DNA from: JBCBSP01 sp039819095
GTDB lineage: Bacteria; Pseudomonadota; Alphaproteobacteria; Caulobacterales; Maricaulaceae
Direction of reading: 5' to 3'
Assembly (NCBI GenBank): GCA_039819095.1
Contig: JBCBSP010000005.1
Coordinates: 1-64,000 of the forward strand
DNA length: 64,000 bases
Every line of letters starts with the position of its first letter. The first letter of the stretch is position 1. Positions 26,474 to 35,227 of the stretch are shown here, piece after piece. Under the pieces are notes generated by a model. It did no database searches. It saw only the letters and a list, made by a program, of their open reading frames with translations, and had not been told where the DNA came from. Made by a program: the position numbers and the translations under genes.

Positions 26474-29164
26474 CTATTCAGCCGGGCTGTGACGTGCGTT
26501 TGACACGTCCCTGTGTCGGGCGAATTTGTCGCGGCTCTGCAAGCGGCGGGTGACGAATTTGTGGACTTCTTCGACGACAAGAAAGGCGAGCGCTGCTCCG
26601 ACCAGCCAGACGAAGATATCCAGCGGAATGGGCGCCAGCCCCAATACACCTGACAGGCCAGGCGTGTGCAGCGCAAGAATATGGATCAGGAAGGCGCCTG
26701 GAACCGCGATCGCCAGGAAGGGATTGCCCCAATATTTCATCGCGAAGATGGAGCGAGTCTCCGAGCGGCTCGAAAGCGCATGCACATTACCGAACAACAC
26801 CATGAGCATCAGGGTGACATTTTGCGCCATGGCGTGTTCCAGCCCGAAAGTAAGCGCGCTGGCGTAAACCGTAAAAGCGATCAGACCCATTGTGCTGCCG
26901 GCCACCAGAACATGCTCAATCACCCGGAAGCCGAATATCGGCTCGGAAGGATCGCGCGGCGCTTTTTCAAGCTCATCACCTTCCTTTGGCTCGAAGGCGA
27001 GGGCCACATCCTGCATGCCGTTGGCCACCAGGTTCAGCCATAAAAGCTGAACAGCCGTGAGCGGCATGGGGAGGCCGAAGGCGACTGCGAGCAGGAAGAG
27101 AAGGATGGCGGAAAAGCCCGTCGCGGTGAGCAAGGCGATCACCTTGAGGATGTTGTTGTACACAATCCGGCCCTGTTCCACTCCAGACACGATGGACGCA
27201 AAATTATCATCGGTGATGATCAGATCGGCCGCTTCTTTGGCGACGTCGGTGCCGGTGCGACCCATGGCGACGCCGGCATTGGCCCGGCGCATGGCCGGCG
27301 CATCGTTGACGCCATCGCCCGTTACGGCGACGAAATTGCCGTCCTGCATGAAGGTCTGGACGATGAGTTCCTTCTGGATCGGTTCAATGCGAGCGAAGAC
27401 GCGGGCGGGCAGCACCAGGGCGCGCACGGCCGCATCGCCCCTGGATTGCGCCTCGCGCAGCATCGGACCGGTGACCACCGCGTCGTCTTCTGAGCACAGC
27501 CCCAGCTCGGCGCCGATGGCGCGGGCGGTCGCCGGGTGATCACCGGTGACCATGGCCACAGAGATGCCGCCAGTGCGGCAGGCCTGGATCGCTGTTTTCG
27601 CTTCCGGGCGAACCGGGTCGATCATCGCGACGAGCCCCAGGAAGATCAGTTGATCGAGATCGGGTTCGCCGTCGCCATCTTCATCCACGGCTTCACGCCG
27701 CGCCAGCGCGATCACGCGATAGCCCTGGCGGGCAAGATCATTGAATTGGGCTTCGATATGCGCCCGATCAATGGGCAGGACGCCGCCATCTTCGGTGCGC
27801 ATCAGGCTGGACGCAGCCAGGATTTTTTCCGGACTGCCCTTCACATAAAGGAATTCGCCAGCCTCATCGGCGTTGACGCTGCCGGAAAAGGCGCGTTCAG
27901 ACTCATATGGGATCAGCTTCGTGCGACGATGCGCATCGCGCAGACCAGACAGCGAAAGGCCATATTTCTTGGCGAAGACCATGAAGGCGACATCAACGAT
28001 ATCGCCGTCCGCGTTCCAGTTTTCCCCTGCATAATCAAGCCAGCTTTCATTGGCGAGCACGCCGGTGACGCATAATTCGCGCAAGGCTTCGGGCGCTTCG
28101 CCGGTGATCGCGCCGGGGGCGATGCCGGCGCCGGAGGCGGTGAAACTCCGCCCGGACGGCAATAGCGCGGAATGGATGGTCAACTCATTGACAGTCAGCG
28201 TGCCGGTTTTGTCCGAGCAGATGAAGGTGCATGAGCCTAGCGCCTCAACCGCTACAAGCTTGCGGATGATCACATTATTCTGCGCCATGCGCCGCATGCC
28301 GATGGCCAGCGCGACGGTCAGGGCCGCTGGCAGGCCTTCCGGGATGGTGGAAACCGCCAGGCCGATCACCATCATGATAATGGCCAGCCATTCATACCCG
28401 CCGCGCAGCGCCATGAGCGCAACCAGCGCCAGGATGGCGATGCCGATGGCGCCGGCCACCTGGTAGGTGAAGCGGCGAATTCGGATCATCAAGGGCGGCT
28501 CGGACACCCGGCGGGCTGTGACTTTCTCCGCGATCTTGCCAATCTGGGTAGACAGGGCGGTGGCCGTCACCAGGCCGCGCGCGCGGCCGCGAGTCACGAT
28601 CGAACCGGCGAAAAGCTCAGCCGTTCGTCCCGCGAGCGGGCCCTCATGGGGCGCGTCATCATCGGCCTGTTTGACAACCGCGACGCTTTCTCCGGTCAGC
28701 ATGGATTCATCGACCTGAAGCGTGTCCGCTTCAATCAGGCGAATATCCGCCGGCGCCCGATCACCAGAGGCCAAGACCACAAGATCCCCAGGCACCAGCT
28801 CTTCGATGGGAATTTTTACCGCCCGGCCGCCCCGGATCACGTGGGCGACGCCCTTGACCATGGATCGCAGAGCCGCCGCCGAGCGCTCGGCGGAAACCTC
28901 CTGCACCGCACCAATCGTGGCGTTCAGCAGCAGCACCGCGAAAATGAAGATCGCGCTCGGCAACTGATCGACCGCCAAAGAGACAAGGGCGGCGGCCAGA
29001 AGGATGTAAATGAAGGGGGAAAGAAACTGGCGCAGAAAGACGGTGATCGGCCCGGCGCTCTTGGGCTCTGGCAGGCGATTTTCGCCATACCGGGTCAGCC
29101 GGTCCTGCGCTTCGGCGTCAGTGAGGCCGGATAGGGTATTGATGTTCTGGGTTTGCGTATCCAC
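26474..29164 (-). CDS. P-type cation-transporting ATPase (P2, Ca2+-type)
   Basis: This inner-membrane ion pump has 896 residues with an N-terminal cation ATPase domain. The actuator loop has DESMLTGESVAV, the membrane site has PEGLPA (P275), which is typical of P2A calcium pumps, and the phosphorylation motif is DKTGTLT (D318). The hinge is VTGDGVNDAPAMRRA, followed by four C-terminal membrane segments. The start is a GTG with GAGGGG 9 nt upstream. It begins the PHA run; in related bacteria such ATPases are found in low-oxygen (FixK/FNR) regulons with fabI and phaC. The ion is not proven; calcium is the best guess. Confidence 0.92.
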   Translation of the reverse strand: MDTQTQNINTLSGLTDAEAQDRLTRYGENRLPEPKSAGPITVFLRQFLSPFIYILLAAALVSLAVDQLPSAIFIFAVLLLNATIGAVQEVSAERSAAALRSMVKGVAHVIRGGRAVKIPIEELVPGDLVVLASGDRAPADIRLIEADTLQVDESMLTGESVAVVKQADDDAPHEGPLAGRTAELFAGSIVTRGRARGLVTATALSTQIGKIAEKVTARRVSEPPLMIRIRRFTYQVAGAIGIAILALVALMALRGGYEWLAIIMMVIGLAVSTIPEGLPAALTVALAIGMRRMAQNNVIIRKLVAVEALGSCTFICSDKTGTLTVNELTIHSALLPSGRSFTASGAGIAPGAITGEAPEALRELCVTGVLANESWLDYAGENWNADGDIVDVAFMVFAKKYGLSLSGLRDAHRRTKLIPYESERAFSGSVNADEAGEFLYVKGSPEKILAASSLMRTEDGGVLPIDRAHIEAQFNDLARQGYRVIALARREAVDEDGDGEPDLDQLIFLGLVAMIDPVRPEAKTAIQACRTGGISVAMVTGDHPATARAIGAELGLCSEDDAVVTGPMLREAQSRGDAAVRALVLPARVFARIEPIQKELIVQTFMQDGNFVAVTGDGVNDAPAMRRANAGVAMGRTGTDVAKEAADLIITDDNFASIVSGVEQGRIVYNNILKVIALLTATGFSAILLFLLAVAFGLPMPLTAVQLLWLNLVANGMQDVALAFEPKEGDELEKAPRDPSEPIFGFRVIEHVLVAGSTMGLIAFTVYASALTFGLEHAMAQNVTLMLMVLFGNVHALSSRSETRSIFAMKYWGNPFLAIAVPGAFLIHILALHTPGLSGVLGLAPIPLDIFVWLVGAALAFLVVEEVHKFVTRRLQSRDKFARHRDVSNARHSPAE

Positions 29165-29181
29165 AGCTTTGACCCCTCGCC

Positions 29182-29195
29182 TTGCTGCAGCGCAA
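29182..29195. promoter_or_regulatory. Candidate CRP/FNR-family site upstream of the ATPase-PHA run
   Basis: TTGCTGCAGCGCAA fits the general TTG-N8-CAA core of CRP/FNR-type boxes, though not the full FNR consensus TTGAT-N4-ATCAA. It lies only 17 nt upstream of the ATPase start codon, which is close for an activator site unless the transcription start is very near the gene. Confidence 0.25.
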
Positions 29196-29283
29196 TATGA
29201 CCGCGGTGTTTGACAGAAAGACTGCAGCGGACCGGCCTAAATTGACGCACCTTTGCCCGGCCGCCGGCGGATGGTGTGAAGAA

Positions 29284-30165
29284 CTAACCCTGTTCGCGGT
29301 TCAGCGCGTCATGGCCGAGATCGACGAAGTCTGTGATCAGCCCATCCGCGCCTATAGCCAAAAGGGCCCGCATTTCGATTGGGTCATTGATCGTCCAATA
29401 CTGCACTCGCAGGCCCCGAGCACGGGCCGCGTCAAGGATACGAGGATGGGTCAGATCAATGCCATCAGCCGAAGGCGGCAACTGGACGGCGACCGCGGGC
29501 GAGCTGGTCCAACGCGACAGCCCTAGCCGGGCGGCGATGACAAACACACGCACTTCTCCAGATGACATGGACGTCGCGATGCCGGGACAATAGTCCCTAA
29601 AACGCGCCATCGACTTGTCATGGAAGGAGCCGACCAGAACGCGCTCGCCGGCGCCGGCCGACCGGATGGCCTCGCACATCGCTTGGGCGGCGGCATCGGT
29701 GTCATTTTTGATTTCAAGGACCCAGCGCGCCTCAGGAAAAGCGGCAAGGGCGTCTTCAAGCCGCGGAATTCCAATACCCTGGCCCCCGTAGTCCATATTA
29801 TTGACGACGGTCCGAGCCCCGGCATCGGCGCTCATCAGGTCTGCCCAGCTATGGTCGGCAATCAGCCCGGCCCGGTCAGTGGTGCGATCCAGAGTATCGT
29901 CATGACGCAAAATCATGACGCCATCCCGGGTCTGCTGGACGTCCACTTCCAGAACATCAGCCCCCATCTCAACGGCCCGTTCCAGTGCAAGCAAGGTATT
30001 CGGAGGTGCATGACCCAGCCCGCCGCCATGGGCAATGATTTCGGCGCGGTCCTGAGGAGCGCCCTCAAAATAAATGTGGGATGCCGGTGGCGGCGCGGGC
30101 CTGAGATACAGCACCGCCAGGGCCAGAGCGATGAGGCCGACAAGGACCAGGGCAACCCGCCTCAT
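29284..30165 (-). CDS. Glycerophosphodiester phosphodiesterase family protein
   Basis: It cleaves glycerophosphodiesters to glycerol-3-phosphate and an alcohol. The 293 residues have an N-terminal membrane segment (residues 4-21), then the GDPD barrel with AHGGGLGHAPPNT (H46), LEVDVQQTRDG, ILRHDDTLDRTT and WVLEIK. The canonical HRG after the first histidine is HGG here. Its start overlaps the phospholipase gene by 4 nt, so the two act together. It is likely membrane-tethered in the periplasm. The product could feed phosphate and glycerol assimilation. Confidence 0.92.
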   Translation of the reverse strand: MRRVALVLVGLIALALAVLYLRPAPPPASHIYFEGAPQDRAEIIAHGGGLGHAPPNTLLALERAVEMGADVLEVDVQQTRDGVMILRHDDTLDRTTDRAGLIADHSWADLMSADAGARTVVNNMDYGGQGIGIPRLEDALAAFPEARWVLEIKNDTDAAAQAMCEAIRSAGAGERVLVGSFHDKSMARFRDYCPGIATSMSSGEVRVFVIAARLGLSRWTSSPAVAVQLPPSADGIDLTHPRILDAARARGLRVQYWTINDPIEMRALLAIGADGLITDFVDLGHDALNREQG

Positions 30166-31346
30166 TCCGCTGTCTCACCACCAGGGCGCGACCTACACGT
30201 GTTGTCTCGCCGAACCGGGTTGCACCGCGCAGCTGAACTGCCGGGAAGGGTGACCGCAAAATCGCTCCACTCGGTTCGCGGCGCATAATAGTCTGTGGAA
30301 ATGTAGTGCGCGCCGGACGCGAAGGCAGCTTCGCGACGTGTGATGTCGCCGGTGCGCGCTTCTTCTGTACCGGCATCGGACCGCGTCCGAACCAGGAAAC
30401 CCTGCGCCACGCGTGAGGCAATCATCTCGCCATCACGGATGGGATTGTTCATGGTGAAATAGGCAGCGTGATCATGGTCTTCCGACAGGGAGTTTACAAA
30501 GATCGGCAGACCTTCAAGCGAGGAGGTTCCACGCAGATAGGTGGTGACATTCTCAGACCCTGTATCAAGGACAAAGATCAAGCGGCCGCGAGCCGCCTTT
30601 AACGCTGGCCAGCCTCGTTCAAGCACCGCTTCGCGCAGCGTAGCCGAAGCGCCGCGCACCTCGTCTGGCGTGATCAGGTGCTCAGGTTCGAAGACACCAA
30701 GAATTTCCTCATCAAGAGCGTCGAAAGCCGCAGCGTCAAAATCCAGCGCGTCCACCGTTCCGGGAATGCCGAGGCTCCCGGTTTTCAGATTGACCATGAT
30801 TAGCAATGGAATGTGATCGGGATTGGCCCGCGACCAGGCTTCGATCTCCTCAAGGCAACCGACGAAGGTCGGGCAATGCGAGCGCGGATCAATGTCCTGG
30901 GTGTGCTTCACTTTGAAGCCCGGAGCTAACATCTGTGAAGCGTCATAAGGGGCTGAACCGTCTTGCCCGGACGTCAACCTTGCAAGCGCCGGATCGGCAT
31001 AACGCCCGCCTTCAGGATCATAAAACACGTCCAATTCGAGTTGGCGCATACCCAGGTCGAGCTGCTCTTGCAGCGGGATATGACCATAATCGAGCGACCG
31101 GGCCGCTTCAGGAGAGGTTGCCGCGATCAGGGCGAGTTCGGCCGCAGGAATGGCGATCTTATAGCTGTTATGGGACCCAACCGCTTGCAGGTCAGCCACG
31201 GTCAAATCATCAACCGCGGCAATGCACTCACCTTCCAGGTCCGTCGAGACGTTTGGGCAGGGGGCGTCCGCCTCCACACATCCTGCAAGGGCTAAGGCGA
31301 CGAGCGCCGCGAACGCCCCGCCAACCTTGGGTTCGAACTTTAACAT
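30162..31346 (-). CDS. Ca2+-dependent phosphoinositide-specific phospholipase C-type lipoprotein (PI-PLC-C1)
   Basis: This 394-residue protein has a lipoprotein signal (lipobox ALAGC, Cys23) and a TIM-barrel phosphodiesterase domain of the PI-PLC-C1 family. QAVGSHNSYK holds the first catalytic histidine (H59), MRQLELDVFYD the metal ligands, and FKVKHTQDID the second histidine region. It would cleave phosphatidylinositol-like or other phosphodiester headgroups at the cell surface or in the periplasm. It precedes and overlaps the GDPD gene and is divergent from a TonB receptor. Six or more cysteines after the signal suggest disulfides. Confidence 0.88.
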   Translation of the reverse strand: MLKFEPKVGGAFAALVALALAGCVEADAPCPNVSTDLEGECIAAVDDLTVADLQAVGSHNSYKIAIPAAELALIAATSPEAARSLDYGHIPLQEQLDLGMRQLELDVFYDPEGGRYADPALARLTSGQDGSAPYDASQMLAPGFKVKHTQDIDPRSHCPTFVGCLEEIEAWSRANPDHIPLLIMVNLKTGSLGIPGTVDALDFDAAAFDALDEEILGVFEPEHLITPDEVRGASATLREAVLERGWPALKAARGRLIFVLDTGSENVTTYLRGTSSLEGLPIFVNSLSEDHDHAAYFTMNNPIRDGEMIASRVAQGFLVRTRSDAGTEEARTGDITRREAAFASGAHYISTDYYAPRTEWSDFAVTLPGSSAARCNPVRRDNTCRSRPGGETAE

Positions 31347-31378
31347 GCGCCATGCCTCATCATCACTGAAGCTTCGCT

Positions 31379-31396
31379 AGACCAGCTTCATGACAC
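31379..31396 (-). promoter_or_regulatory. Weak Pho-box-like element upstream of phospholipase C gene
   Basis: Read on the minus strand it is GTGTCAT, GAAG, CTGGTCT: 6 of 7 and 4 of 7 against the PhoB half-site CTGTCAT with the correct 4-nt spacer. It ends 33 nt before the start codon. It is inside the 173-bp divergent region (31347-31519) shared with the TonB receptor gene, where no other clear promoter was found. Confidence 0.25.
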
Positions 31397-31519
31397 GTTG
31401 ATGATGGCTTTCTTGCTCTTAAATCCCCTGTCAAAAAACCTTCTCTTGCTTGCCAATAGTCGACCCCTTTAGGCACCAGAAATGGTCGGAAACTGCACCG
31501 GTCGAATGGGGGACAGATC

Positions 31520-34105
31520 ATGAAACAATCATTTTGGCTGAGTGCGAGCCTGGGTGCGCTAACGGCAGTGCTCAGCGCAGGCCAGGGTATCGCTCAAGAT
31601 GCAACTGAGGCCGAGCAGTTAGTCACCGTCGATGTGATCACCGTCACAGGCGAAAAGATTGAACGGGATCTGCAAGACACTGTGACCTCCGTTGGAATCG
31701 TGACCGGAGACCAGCTGTCCAATGACGGCATTGTGACGCTGGGCGATGCTTTCGATTATATCGCGAACGTTAATCTGAACGCCTCAGAGCAGGGTTTCTC
31801 GATCCGCGGCATTCCCTTCGACAATCTGCTTGGAGCAGGCTCCTCGCCCTTGGCCCAGATATATGTCGATGACGTCACACTCGGCGATCAAACCACTCGC
31901 TTCAACGCCGATACGATCTGGGATATCGCACAAGTCGAAGTGCTGCGCGGCGCTCAGTCCACTGTCCAGGGCCGGAACGCCCTCGCCGGGGCTGTGATCA
32001 TCCGCACCAACAATCCGAGCTATGAACCGGAAGGTCAGCTCCGCATTCTGGGCACCACATGGGATGGCGGCGACGCTTATACGATCGGCGCCGCCTATGG
32101 CGGTCCGATTATTGATGATCAGCTCGCTTTTCGAGTGTCAGCCGAGCGGCGCGAAAGCGATGGTTTCGTATCGAACCCGGTGCGGGGCGAAGACGGCGCC
32201 GATTTCAATGACCAGTGGCAATTGCGAGGCAAATTGCTCTGGGACATCACGCCGGACATTTCCAGCTTGCTCACGGTCGCGTGGAGCCAGGCCAAGGTTG
32301 CTGATGCGGTCTCTGATCGCCGCTCACGGGACGCCAACGGGTTCGTCAACCTCACCGAGGTGGAGCCCGGCAATGAATCCAACCGGCAGGCATTCAACAA
32401 TGTCGCTGACTTCAATGAAAACACCAACTTCATGGCGTCTTTGAAGACAGACTGGACCGTGTCTGAGGCATGGACGCTCACGTCCATCACGGCATTCTCC
32501 GACGCGGAAAATGACGAAGAGATTGACACTGACGGGACAAATCTGAACCCGGCCATCTTCCCCCAGAATCCGTTTGAGATCCAAAATCCTTTCAATATCC
32601 CGGATATTCCATCGGGCACGATCACGTTCGAGCCCCAGGGCACACAGTTGGAAGAGCAATCCATTTTCACCCAGGAGTTTATCGCCAGCTATGATGCGGG
32701 CGGTCCCTGGCGCGGCCTGGCGGGGGCCTATTATGCCCGGTCCGAGGAACGGGAGTTCAACTACACGCCCGGTATCCAGGCAGGCATACTGGGCGTGGTC
32801 GAAGGGGCGACCCGGCCCGGCGTTGAGGCGACCCTGCGTGCAGAACTTGGCCCGCTGCGCGGCATTCCCGCACCCGGAAACCCCGTGGCCGGCATCCCGG
32901 CAGACGCCTCAGGCGACGCGTTCTTTGACGCATTCATCGCCGGGGCGACCGATGCCACAGTGGGCGTTATCCTCGCCAACTATTCAGACATTGGCAGCTT
33001 CCTCGCGCTGACAAGCGAGCCATTGGATGTGACCAATTACGCTTTTTACGCCAGCGGTGAGTATGACCTGACCAATAAGCTGACCGTTGGATTGGGCCTG
33101 CGTTATGATAACGAAGACCAGACTGAGGGATTGACCTTGAGCGGGTTTCCCCTGGGCATTCCAGATCCAGCGGCGCCGTTCATTCCGCCAGGCTTCGAGC
33201 CCGCCCTTGTCCCGGTTGTCCAAGGGTCCCTGGTACTTGTGAACGGCTTCTTTGATAGCAATCTCGCTGAAGCGAGCACATCAGCCGACCAGAGCTTTGA
33301 AGCTTGGCTGCCGTCTGGCTTTGTGCGCTACGACATTGATGAGGACCGCTCGGTTAGCTTCTCGGTGCGTCGAGGCTATCGCGCCGGCGGATCGGACCTC
33401 AACATTCCGCGCCAGTTCGTCTCGCAATTCGACCCCGAATACACCCTGAATTATGAGCTGGGTCTGCGCTCGTACTGGTTTGATCGGGCTCTAAGAGTCA
33501 ACGCCAATCTCTTCTACACCGACTGGACGGACCAGCAGGTCGTTGTTGCTCTATCCACGCTGCAGCAGGACGAAGTGGGCTTCAATGTGGGTGAATCGAC
33601 CCTCATGGGCTTTGAAATCGACTCCTATTGGCAGATCGACGCCAACTGGTCACTCCAAGGCGCCATTGGTTACACCGATACGGAGTTTGAGGATTTCGAC
33701 CAGGCTTTGGCTGAGACGTTGATTGCGGCGCAGAACCAGACGGCGCCGATTGATCTGGAGCAAACATTGGCCGCGTTTGAAGGCCAGGAATTCAGCTTCG
33801 CCCCCGCCTGGTCTGGCGCAGCCCGTCTATCCTATGTCGGCGATAATGGTCTGTTCGGCACGCTCGGCATCACCTATCAGGGCGAGTCGTTTGTCAACAA
33901 CGCCAATAGTGCAGCCGGCACGTTTTTGAACAACGATTCACGAACGCTGGTGAATTTGACCCTTGGTTATGATTTCGACTTCTCATCAGTATCTTTGATC
34001 GTAAGGAATGCTTTGGATGAGGAATATGTGTCATCCGGCGGCAATCAGCAGGTCCGTCTGGGCGCGCCTCGAACCATTGGATTACAAGTTCAGCGGACCT
34101 TCTAG
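31520..34105 (+). CDS. TonB-dependent outer-membrane receptor
   Basis: This outer-membrane TonB-dependent transporter has 861 residues with a signal peptide ending GQGIAQ. A TonB-box-like stretch (VDVITVTGEK) is followed by a plug with FSIRGIPFDN and VEVLRGAQSTVQGRNALAG, and a barrel ending in QVQRTF. There is no STN domain. GGGGGAC precedes the ATG. It is divergent from the phospholipase C/GDPD pair, which suggests that it imports products of lipid-headgroup or phosphodiester breakdown (inference). Its wording places it nearer the 8783 receptor than the FecI-linked pair. The convergent gap to the next gene (34106-34225) has no obvious terminator. Confidence 0.93.
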   Translation: MKQSFWLSASLGALTAVLSAGQGIAQDATEAEQLVTVDVITVTGEKIERDLQDTVTSVGIVTGDQLSNDGIVTLGDAFDYIANVNLNASEQGFSIRGIPFDNLLGAGSSPLAQIYVDDVTLGDQTTRFNADTIWDIAQVEVLRGAQSTVQGRNALAGAVIIRTNNPSYEPEGQLRILGTTWDGGDAYTIGAAYGGPIIDDQLAFRVSAERRESDGFVSNPVRGEDGADFNDQWQLRGKLLWDITPDISSLLTVAWSQAKVADAVSDRRSRDANGFVNLTEVEPGNESNRQAFNNVADFNENTNFMASLKTDWTVSEAWTLTSITAFSDAENDEEIDTDGTNLNPAIFPQNPFEIQNPFNIPDIPSGTITFEPQGTQLEEQSIFTQEFIASYDAGGPWRGLAGAYYARSEEREFNYTPGIQAGILGVVEGATRPGVEATLRAELGPLRGIPAPGNPVAGIPADASGDAFFDAFIAGATDATVGVILANYSDIGSFLALTSEPLDVTNYAFYASGEYDLTNKLTVGLGLRYDNEDQTEGLTLSGFPLGIPDPAAPFIPPGFEPALVPVVQGSLVLVNGFFDSNLAEASTSADQSFEAWLPSGFVRYDIDEDRSVSFSVRRGYRAGGSDLNIPRQFVSQFDPEYTLNYELGLRSYWFDRALRVNANLFYTDWTDQQVVVALSTLQQDEVGFNVGESTLMGFEIDSYWQIDANWSLQGAIGYTDTEFEDFDQALAETLIAAQNQTAPIDLEQTLAAFEGQEFSFAPAWSGAARLSYVGDNGLFGTLGITYQGESFVNNANSAAGTFLNNDSRTLVNLTLGYDFDFSSVSLIVRNALDEEYVSSGGNQQVRLGAPRTIGLQVQRTF

Positions 34106-34225
34106 GCGTTGGGACGATATGCACGCGGCGCGATGAGGATGGGATTGTTGACCTGAGACCCTGCGCTGGCGCCCTTTGCGATACAATAGTGAGCATCTGA
34201 CGAGGTTTCGTGCAGCCCTCCTGAA

Positions 34226-35227
34226 CTAAAACCGTCTCGCGAGGCTGATCGCTCCGAAGCGTTGAGGGTCAAGCTGGGTGTCGAACTCCTCAGTTCGGTA
34301 GACGGCCGTGAAACCAAGCTGGTAGCGGCCGTATTTGAGGACGAATCCAGCCTGCACCTCGGCCACCCAGGCCTCCCGGTCAACGCTCGGGCTGTCGCGA
34401 AACGTATTGCCGTCAAGGAAGATATTGCGCGCCACCGCGCGCCCTTCAACGCCAGCGAAGACATACCAATCAATCCCCTCGCCGCCGACCGCGAAATAGG
34501 ACGCGCCGGCGGTCCCCGCACGCACGCGCGGCGGTCCGAAATCATTTTGCAGACGGTCGCCGATGCGCACCATCACGCCCGCGCCCGCTTGAGTCGACAC
34601 CGTGCCCAGCGCGAGATTGAGCTCAGGGACCAGATCGACATCCAGTCCGATCGGCAACCGCCCCTGAAGCGCGCGGTACTGCCGGCTCAGAATTATTTCG
34701 AAGGCGAGCTCGTTTTGAAGCTGGTCGTCCCAGCCTTGAGCCTCATCCACCCCGATCAGGCTGTGAAAGTTGTTTTGTACCGCCTCGCCAAGCGCCGCAG
34801 GCCCGACGATGCCGATATTGATCTGTGCAGTCCGCACCGTGTTGCGGTCTTCAGATACGCCCAGCAGGCTGCCATACAGCCAGCCCGCATACGGGTGCTG
34901 ACCTGCGCGCCAATTCGGCGCAGTGATGTCGCGAGGCGTAAACAGCGTATGCCCGACGCCCAGGCCGCGCCTGAGCGTGTGATCGTCCTCGATATTGGGA
35001 AGCTGACGCGCCAACCGGGCGAACCAGTCCGGCACGTCGCCGGGCGCGGACAACAGCGACGCGTACAGACCATTGGAATAGTTGCGGTCAGTCCCGCCAA
35101 ACGAGTCATTCTCGACGACCAGGCTGAGCATGGGCGGGTCATCCGCCGCGCGGCCAGGCTCAACCGCATGAGACGCGCTTGCCGTCGCGATCATCAGGCC
35201 GAAGAACCAGGCGGGGCGGGCGATCAT
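34226..35227 (-). CDS. LpxR-type lipid A 3'-O-deacylase family protein (DUF2219)
   Basis: This outer-membrane beta-barrel of 333 residues has a signal peptide (MIARPAWFFGLMIATASASHA). The LpxR signature VENDSFGGTDRNYSNG lies near the mature N-terminus, with GHTLFTP and HPYAGWLYGS further on. The Salmonella enzyme removes the 3'-acyloxyacyl chain of lipid A in a calcium-dependent way and thereby tunes surface immunogenicity and permeability. The ATG overlaps the symporter TGA (ATGA), which fixes the start. It is the last gene of the seven-gene RND/two-component operon. Confidence 0.88.
   Translation of the reverse strand: MIARPAWFFGLMIATASASHAVEPGRAADDPPMLSLVVENDSFGGTDRNYSNGLYASLLSAPGDVPDWFARLARQLPNIEDDHTLRRGLGVGHTLFTPRDITAPNWRAGQHPYAGWLYGSLLGVSEDRNTVRTAQINIGIVGPAALGEAVQNNFHSLIGVDEAQGWDDQLQNELAFEIILSRQYRALQGRLPIGLDVDLVPELNLALGTVSTQAGAGVMVRIGDRLQNDFGPPRVRAGTAGASYFAVGGEGIDWYVFAGVEGRAVARNIFLDGNTFRDSPSVDREAWVAEVQAGFVLKYGRYQLGFTAVYRTEEFDTQLDPQRFGAISLARRF

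Noticed and set aside
8783..34105. Siderophore uptake role for the TonB receptors
   Set aside because: No siderophore synthesis, ABC ferric transporter or Fur-like box was recognised; neighbours point to phosphate esters and osmolyte-like solutes instead, although iron cannot be excluded for the receptors themselves.
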